A DNA stretch of 64,000 nucleotides, taken from the NCBI RefSeq assembly GCF_001613795.1, contig NZ_LPVZ01000020.1, positions 868,001 through 932,000 of the forward strand. The letters are read 5' to 3'. The DNA comes from Thalassospira sp. MCCC 1A01148. Lineage in GTDB: Bacteria > Pseudomonadota > Alphaproteobacteria > Rhodospirillales > Thalassospiraceae. A program made the position numbers and the translations under genes. Below the pieces are notes generated by a model. The model ran no database searches. It worked only from the letters and a program-made list of their open reading frames with translations, and was not told where the DNA came from. This document shows positions 59,726 to 64,000 of this stretch, in pieces (position 1 is the stretch's first letter; the number at the start of each line of letters is the position of its first letter).

Positions 59726-60658
59726 TTAAATCTCCCACAAACGCGGTAAGCGTGCGGGAAGCCCCCTTGTTTGATGGCGGAATGTTTTCCACCACGCGCC
59801 GTAAACCCGGCGCAATTTCATCGGATCGCGTGCCATGAAACGCGCTATCACAATCCCATTCATCGCGGTCGCAGCACATAGCACATCGCGCGCTTCAAGC
59901 CCCTCGCATGCCTGCGCCAGACAATCACGCGCCGCTTCAAGATTTTGTTCCGCGCCGTGGCCAACCAGAATGGCGGTCGCATTGGCACGTGCGCCGTCAA
60001 AGGCCGCTTCGTGATCAAGCATGCGCAACACATCACCTTCGAGATGCAGCGCATCGCGCCAGATCGGACGCCCGTCAATCGAGACATCCCATGCATCACG
60101 CGCAAGCCCGGTTTTGAAAACCTCACCCCGGGCAAGGCGGCCAAACACCATCATCTCACCGGCCATGACCATGCCGGTGCCAGATGCACGCAAGGTCGTT
60201 TTGCGCTTCAGGCGGGCCTGATCAAACAGGATGCTTTCATGGGGCAGCCATTCAAGCCAACCACCATCGGCCACATCCAGATCAACCGACATCTCGCAAT
60301 CCGGTCCGACCGACCGGTAGATCTTTTCTGCCGCCTGGGCAGTAAACAGGGCGGATGCCCCTTCTTCGACCTTGCCGGCAAAGGCCAGCTTGTCGCCGCC
60401 AACCATCCCGCCCGACGTTGTCACCAGAACAGCCGTCGTCAGATCCCCGGCCACCGGGCGCGGGAACAGGATTTTCATCGGGTCACGGTAATAAAGATGA
60501 TCGAGGGCTGCATGCCCGCCCTGATGCGCCGCACCCTTGCCCAGACGGAACGTCACCTCGGCCCGACCATCGGTGATGATGCGGGCGGGCGTTGCTGGCG
60601 TTTCCATCTCCGCATTCGGATTTGCGGATGTTATGGGTTCAAGTTTGCGAAGCTGCAC
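59726..60658 (-). CDS. ureD: Urease accessory protein UreD
   Basis: A 310-residue UreD (UreH) scaffold that binds apo-urease together with UreF and UreG for nickel insertion. Recognisable blocks are MKILFPRPVAGDLTTAVLVT, TSGGMVGGDKL, FTAQAAEKIYRS and WLPHESILFDQARLKR. The start is GTG at 60658 with CAGGTG-type sequence about 8 nt upstream. It opens the urease gene run, 161 bp after urtE. Confidence 0.93.
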   Translation of the reverse strand: MQLRKLEPITSANPNAEMETPATPARIITDGRAEVTFRLGKGAAHQGGHAALDHLYYRDPMKILFPRPVAGDLTTAVLVTTSGGMVGGDKLAFAGKVEEGASALFTAQAAEKIYRSVGPDCEMSVDLDVADGGWLEWLPHESILFDQARLKRKTTLRASGTGMVMAGEMMVFGRLARGEVFKTGLARDAWDVSIDGRPIWRDALHLEGDVLRMLDHEAAFDGARANATAILVGHGAEQNLEAARDCLAQACEGLEARDVLCAATAMNGIVIARFMARDPMKLRRVYGAWWKTFRHQTRGLPARLPRLWEI

Positions 60659-60731
60659 AAAGACACCTGATTAATGCGGCCCACTTACGGAGCCTTGTTA
60701 CCAAGGGGCTTCACAGCAAGATGCGGGCCAA

Positions 60732-60766
60732 CCGCCGACACCCTGGCTACACTGGGGTTCTGGCGG
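60732..60766. other. Interrupted hairpin between urtE and ureD
   Basis: CCGCC (60732-60736) and GGCGG (60762-60766), with inner ACCC/GGGT pairing, form a bulged stem in the 161-bp gap. No T-run follows on the minus strand, so it is not a clear terminator; it may pause or process a common urt-ure transcript. Confidence 0.3.
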
Positions 60767-60819
60767 CTCTTGGCCCGGTTGGCGGCGCAGCATCTGCGCA
60801 ATTTTTTGGCAAATGCTGA

Positions 60820-61515
60820 TCAAACAGTCAGATAGGCGCGGACTTTTTCACGATCGAGCGTTTCCTTTGCGCCCGAAAGAACAACCTCGCCACGTTCAAG
60901 CACGACAATCTCGTCGGCCAGCTCGTGGGCGAATTCAAAGTATTGCTCGACGAGCAGGATCGCCATATCACCACGGTCGGCCAGCTGTTTGATGACACGC
61001 TGAATGTCCTTGATGATGGATGGCTGAATGCCCTCGGTCGGTTCATCAAGCACCAGCAATCGCGGACGCGTTACAAGCGCACGCCCGATGGCCAACTGCT
61101 GTTGCTGCCCACCCGAAAGGTCGCCACCGCGACGTCCCAGCATGTCACGCAGTACCGGGAACAGCTCGAAAACCTCGTCAGGGATATGGCGCAGCGCACG
61201 CGGGAGTGCGGCAAAGCCTGTTTCAAGGTTTTCCTTCACGGTCAGAAGCGGAAAAATCTCGCGCCCTTGCGGGACAATCGCGATCCCGTTGGCCGAACGC
61301 CGATAAGACGGATCGCGCGAGATATCCTTGCCTTCCCATTTGATATTGCCATCTGCAATCGGATGCTGACCAACCACGGCCCGCATCAGTGATGTTTTGC
61401 CAACCCCGTTACGGCCCAGAACCGCGGTCACCTTGCCGGTTTCAGCACTCAGCGACACCTTGCGCAACGCATGGGACGCGCCATAGAACAGATCAATATT
61501 GCTAACATCAAGCAT
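60820..61515 (-). CDS. urtE: Urea ABC transporter ATPase UrtE
   Basis: A 231-residue branched-chain-type ABC ATPase: Walker A GRNGVGKTSLMRA, Q-loop PQGREIFPLLTVKENLETG, signature LSGGQQQQLAIGRAL, Walker B LLVLDEPTEGIQPSII, with EGIQ being typical of UrtE. It powers urea uptake with UrtA-D. It lies 12 nt after urtD. Confidence 0.95.
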   Translation of the reverse strand: MLDVSNIDLFYGASHALRKVSLSAETGKVTAVLGRNGVGKTSLMRAVVGQHPIADGNIKWEGKDISRDPSYRRSANGIAIVPQGREIFPLLTVKENLETGFAALPRALRHIPDEVFELFPVLRDMLGRRGGDLSGGQQQQLAIGRALVTRPRLLVLDEPTEGIQPSIIKDIQRVIKQLADRGDMAILLVEQYFEFAHELADEIVVLERGEVVLSGAKETLDREKVRAYLTV

Positions 61516-61527
61516 GACAGTTTTCCC

Positions 61528-62325
61528 CTAGCGCCCCAGATAGACTTCAATGACCCGCGGGTCTTTCTGCACGTGATCAAGGCGCCCTTCGGCAAGAACC
61601 GATCCTTCGTGCAGAACGGTCACCTTGCAATCAAGGTCGCGGACGAATTCCATGTCATGCTCAACCACGACAACCGAATATTCCTTGGAAATCGACCGTA
61701 AAAGTTTTGCCGTTTCCTCGGTCTCGGAATCAGTCATCCCGGCAACCGGTTCATCCACCAGAAGAAGTTCGGGCTCCTGCATCAACAGCATGCCGATTTC
61801 CAGCCATTGTTTCTGGCCGTGCGAAAGATTGGCGGCCATTTCATCACGCTTGTCTTCCAGCATGATGGTGACCAGCGTCTTTTCGATCTTGATCTTTTCC
61901 GCTGCGCTCAGGCGATGGAACAAGGCCTGAAACACACCGCGCCCGCCCGAACACGCCAAAAGCAGGTTGTCGAACACCGTATGGCTCTCAAACACCGTCG
62001 GCTTCTGGAACTTGCGCCCGATGCCCAGATTGGCGATCTCGGCCTCGTCCAGCTTGGTCAGATCAATCTCGCTTTTAAAAAGTACATCACCGGTATCAGG
62101 CCGGGTTTTGCCGGTGATGATATCCATCATCGTAGTCTTGCCGGCCCCGTTCGGGCCGATGATGGCGCGCAGCTCACCCGGCTCGACATAGAATGACAGG
62201 TTATTAAGCGCGCGGAACCCGTCAAAGGTTACCGACACCCCGTCAACATACAGGATGGTTTCCGATCTGGCGGATTTGACCTGTTCCTCGTCCGAGGCAT
62301 TCACTTGAATGGCTGCTTCGCTCAT
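61528..62325 (-). CDS. urtD: Urea ABC transporter ATPase UrtD
   Basis: A 265-residue ABC ATPase with a 25-residue lead: Walker A GPNGAGKTTMMDIITGKTRP, Q-loop region GRKFQKPTVFESHTVFDNLL, a LSHGQKQWLEIG signature (Ser-His-Gly-Gln, the normal UrtD/LivG form), Walker B LLLVDEPVAGMTD. The KFQKPTVFE stretch is characteristic of UrtD. Its ATG overlaps the urtC stop by four bases. Confidence 0.95.
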   Translation of the reverse strand: MSEAAIQVNASDEEQVKSARSETILYVDGVSVTFDGFRALNNLSFYVEPGELRAIIGPNGAGKTTMMDIITGKTRPDTGDVLFKSEIDLTKLDEAEIANLGIGRKFQKPTVFESHTVFDNLLLACSGGRGVFQALFHRLSAAEKIKIEKTLVTIMLEDKRDEMAANLSHGQKQWLEIGMLLMQEPELLLVDEPVAGMTDSETEETAKLLRSISKEYSVVVVEHDMEFVRDLDCKVTVLHEGSVLAEGRLDHVQKDPRVIEVYLGR

Positions 62326-63497
62326 GCCTTGCCTCCTTCATTTGCGCGGCGTTTGCGCCAGGCCGTGATGATGGATTGCCGGTCGGGCGATCCGAATGCC
62401 GGGATGGCACCGATCACGCCTTTTGGCAGGAACAGGGTTACCGCAATGAACAACCCGCCGAGGAAGAACAACCAGAAGTCCGGCATCGCCCCGGTAAAGA
62501 AGGTCTTGGCATAGTTGACGATAAACGCGCCCAGCACCGCCCCATACAGCGTGCCACGCCCGCCAACCGCAACCCAGATGACGATTTCAATCGAAAGGGC
62601 CGGGGCAAATTCGCCCGGGTTGATGATCCCGACTTGCGGCACATAAAGCGCACCGGCAATACCAGCCATCACGGCTGAAACGGTAAAGACGAACAGCTTG
62701 TAATACTCAACCCGGTATCCCGTGAAGCGCACCCGGCTTTCGGCATCACGAATGGCAATCAACACCTTGCCCAGACGCGACTGCGTAATGCCGCGCGCCA
62801 CGACATAACAAATGCCCAGGAACACACAGGATGCGACAAACAAGCCAGCCCGCGTGCCATCCGATTGCAACGAATAGCCCAGCAGATCCTTGAAATCGGT
62901 CAGGCCGTTATTGCCACCAAAGCCCATATCGTTGCGGAAGAAGGCCAGCAGCAACGCATAGGTCATGGCCTGCGTTATGATCGAAAGATACACACCCGTC
63001 ACGCGTGAGCGGAAGGCAAGGAAACCAAACACAAAGGCCAGAAGCCCCGGCACAAACATCGCCATGACGATGGCGAACCAGAACATGTCAAAGCCATACC
63101 AGTACCATGGCAATTCCTGCCAATTCAGGAAGACCATGAAGTCCGGCAGGACCGGATCGCCATAAACGCCGCGATCCCCGATCTGGCGCATCAGATACAT
63201 GCCCATGGCATAACCACCGAGCGCGAAGAACGCGCCGTGGCCCAGCGACAAAATCCCGCAGAAACCCCAGATCAGATCGACGCTCAAGGCAAGCAAAGCA
63301 TAGCAAAGATACTTGCCCAGCAAACTGACCATCCAGGTCGGCACATGAAAGGCGGAGCTTTCCGGCAGCAACAAGTTGCTCATCGGCACCAGAATGGCAG
63401 CCGCGATCAGAATGCCCAAAAGGATCATTCCACCACGGTCGTTCAGCAACCAGCCGATGACCGGCGTCATTTGATATTTTTGGCGGTAATCGGTCAT
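62322..63497 (-). CDS. urtC: Urea ABC transporter permease UrtC
   Basis: A 391-residue LivM-type permease with about ten membrane helices. It shows DLIWGFCGILSLGHGAFFALGGYAMGMYLM, the conserved SLGHGAFFALGGY block of UrtC, and VAVGGRGTLYGAVLGAFIVNYAKTF near the end. A hydrophilic loop of about 25 residues (about 113-140) is usual for UrtC. It starts 3 nt after the urtB stop and overlaps urtD by four bases. Confidence 0.95.
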   Translation of the reverse strand: MTDYRQKYQMTPVIGWLLNDRGGMILLGILIAAAILVPMSNLLLPESSAFHVPTWMVSLLGKYLCYALLALSVDLIWGFCGILSLGHGAFFALGGYAMGMYLMRQIGDRGVYGDPVLPDFMVFLNWQELPWYWYGFDMFWFAIVMAMFVPGLLAFVFGFLAFRSRVTGVYLSIITQAMTYALLLAFFRNDMGFGGNNGLTDFKDLLGYSLQSDGTRAGLFVASCVFLGICYVVARGITQSRLGKVLIAIRDAESRVRFTGYRVEYYKLFVFTVSAVMAGIAGALYVPQVGIINPGEFAPALSIEIVIWVAVGGRGTLYGAVLGAFIVNYAKTFFTGAMPDFWLFFLGGLFIAVTLFLPKGVIGAIPAFGSPDRQSIITAWRKRRANEGGKA

Positions 63498-63500
63498 GGA

Positions 63501-64000
63501 TCAGGCCTCCACCGCGCGACCTTTAAGGGCAAACAGTCCCTTGGGTCGTTTCTGGATAAACAGGATCAGCGCAATCAGGACAAAGATCTTGGCCAGAACC
63601 GCACCTGCGACCGGCTCAAGGAACTTGTTCACAATCCCAAGGCTGAACGCGCCCAGTACCGTGCCCCAAAGGTTCCCGACCCCGCCGAACACGACGACCA
63701 TGAAACTGTCGATAATATAGGTCTGACCAAGGTTCGGGCTGACGTTTGAAATCTGGCTGAGTGCCACACCGGCGATGCCTGCAATCCCAGAGCCCAGACC
63801 AAATGTCAGCGCGTCGACATAGCCGGTGCGAATGCCAACCGACCCGGCCATGCGACGGTTTTGCGTGACAGCGCGCATCTGCAAACCAAACGCGGTATAG
63901 CGCAGCACAGCGGCAATGCCCGCAACAACGATGATGCTAAACAAAATGATCCAAAGCCGGTTATAGGTCAGCACCAGACCGGTCGAAAATTCAATCGCCC
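63501..64000 (-). CDS. urtB: Urea ABC transporter permease UrtB (3' part only)
   Basis: The last ~166 codons of a LivH-type permease; the start lies beyond the right edge. The visible part reads TYNRLWIILFSIIVVAGIA, RAVTQNRRMAGSVGIRTGYV, GLGSGIAGIAGVALSQISNV, GQTYIIDSFMVVVFGGVGNLWGT and PKGLFALKGR at the end, matching UrtB. It pairs with UrtC as the membrane pore. urtA would be expected upstream, outside the window. Confidence 0.93.
   Translation of the reverse strand, partial: AIEFSTGLVLTYNRLWIILFSIIVVAGIAAVLRYTAFGLQMRAVTQNRRMAGSVGIRTGYVDALTFGLGSGIAGIAGVALSQISNVSPNLGQTYIIDSFMVVVFGGVGNLWGTVLGAFSLGIVNKFLEPVAGAVLAKIFVLIALILFIQKRPKGLFALKGRAVEA

Overview
The window looks like a chromosomal segment of a high-GC alphaproteobacterium, most likely a marine Rhodospirillales of the Thalassospira kind. 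This rests on general gene content (Urt urea transporter beside urease, BioYMN biotin uptake, glutathione-dependent formaldehyde oxidation, B12-dependent methylmalonyl-CoA mutase with MeaB) and codon style; no rRNA was available to place it. I saw no tRNA, rRNA or CRISPR array. Layout: 1-881 holds the start of an asparaginase II-family gene and a stand-alone receiver-domain protein. 1132-6798 is a propionate/methylmalonyl-CoA block: a cobalamin riboswitch leader, mutA, mutB and meaB. 6856-7302 carries two tiny paralogous coiled-coil proteins, followed by a DusC-like tRNA-dihydrouridine synthase. || 8593-34766 is the centrepiece: a type I secretion operon on the minus strand (ABC exporter, HlyD-type adaptor, then one uninterrupted 7374-residue RTX protein). 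The giant is almost wholly calcium-binding nonapeptide repeats. It also carries twelve copies of a module resembling its own C-terminal secretion end, five copies of a second module, a ~490-residue acidic Ser/Thr stalk, one inserted globular domain and one His-rich insert. The exporter has a ~270-residue basic tail not expected in the PrtD family. Hairpins or palindromes precede both the exporter and the giant. || 35209-38852 is mixed: an M48 protease and an HNH-type protein, then a 265-bp MITE-like element with 32-bp terminal inverted repeats abutting marC, an AT-richer orphan secreted protein, and a decayed duplicate of the 3' end of the nearby 2-oxoacid dehydrogenase gene. 38853-48000 holds a Ca/Na antiporter, an Ldh-type oxidoreductase, and a methionine-catabolism-like locus: AceE/transketolase-like E1 (mdeB-like), a solute-binding-like protein, methionine gamma-lyase (mdeA), and a divergent TyrR-type regulator with a perfect TyrR box between them. 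|| 48106-54275 holds 3-hydroxybutyrate dehydrogenase, a DUF1508 protein, a LysR regulator divergent from frmA-fghA, and bioYMN. 54473-55331 is an SRPBCC-ArsR pair under two identical palindromic operators. 55466-64000 is a nitrogen-scavenging block, all minus strand: urea ABC importer urtB(partial)CDE running into urease ureDABCEFG, so imported urea is hydrolysed in the cytoplasm by the enzyme encoded directly downstream.
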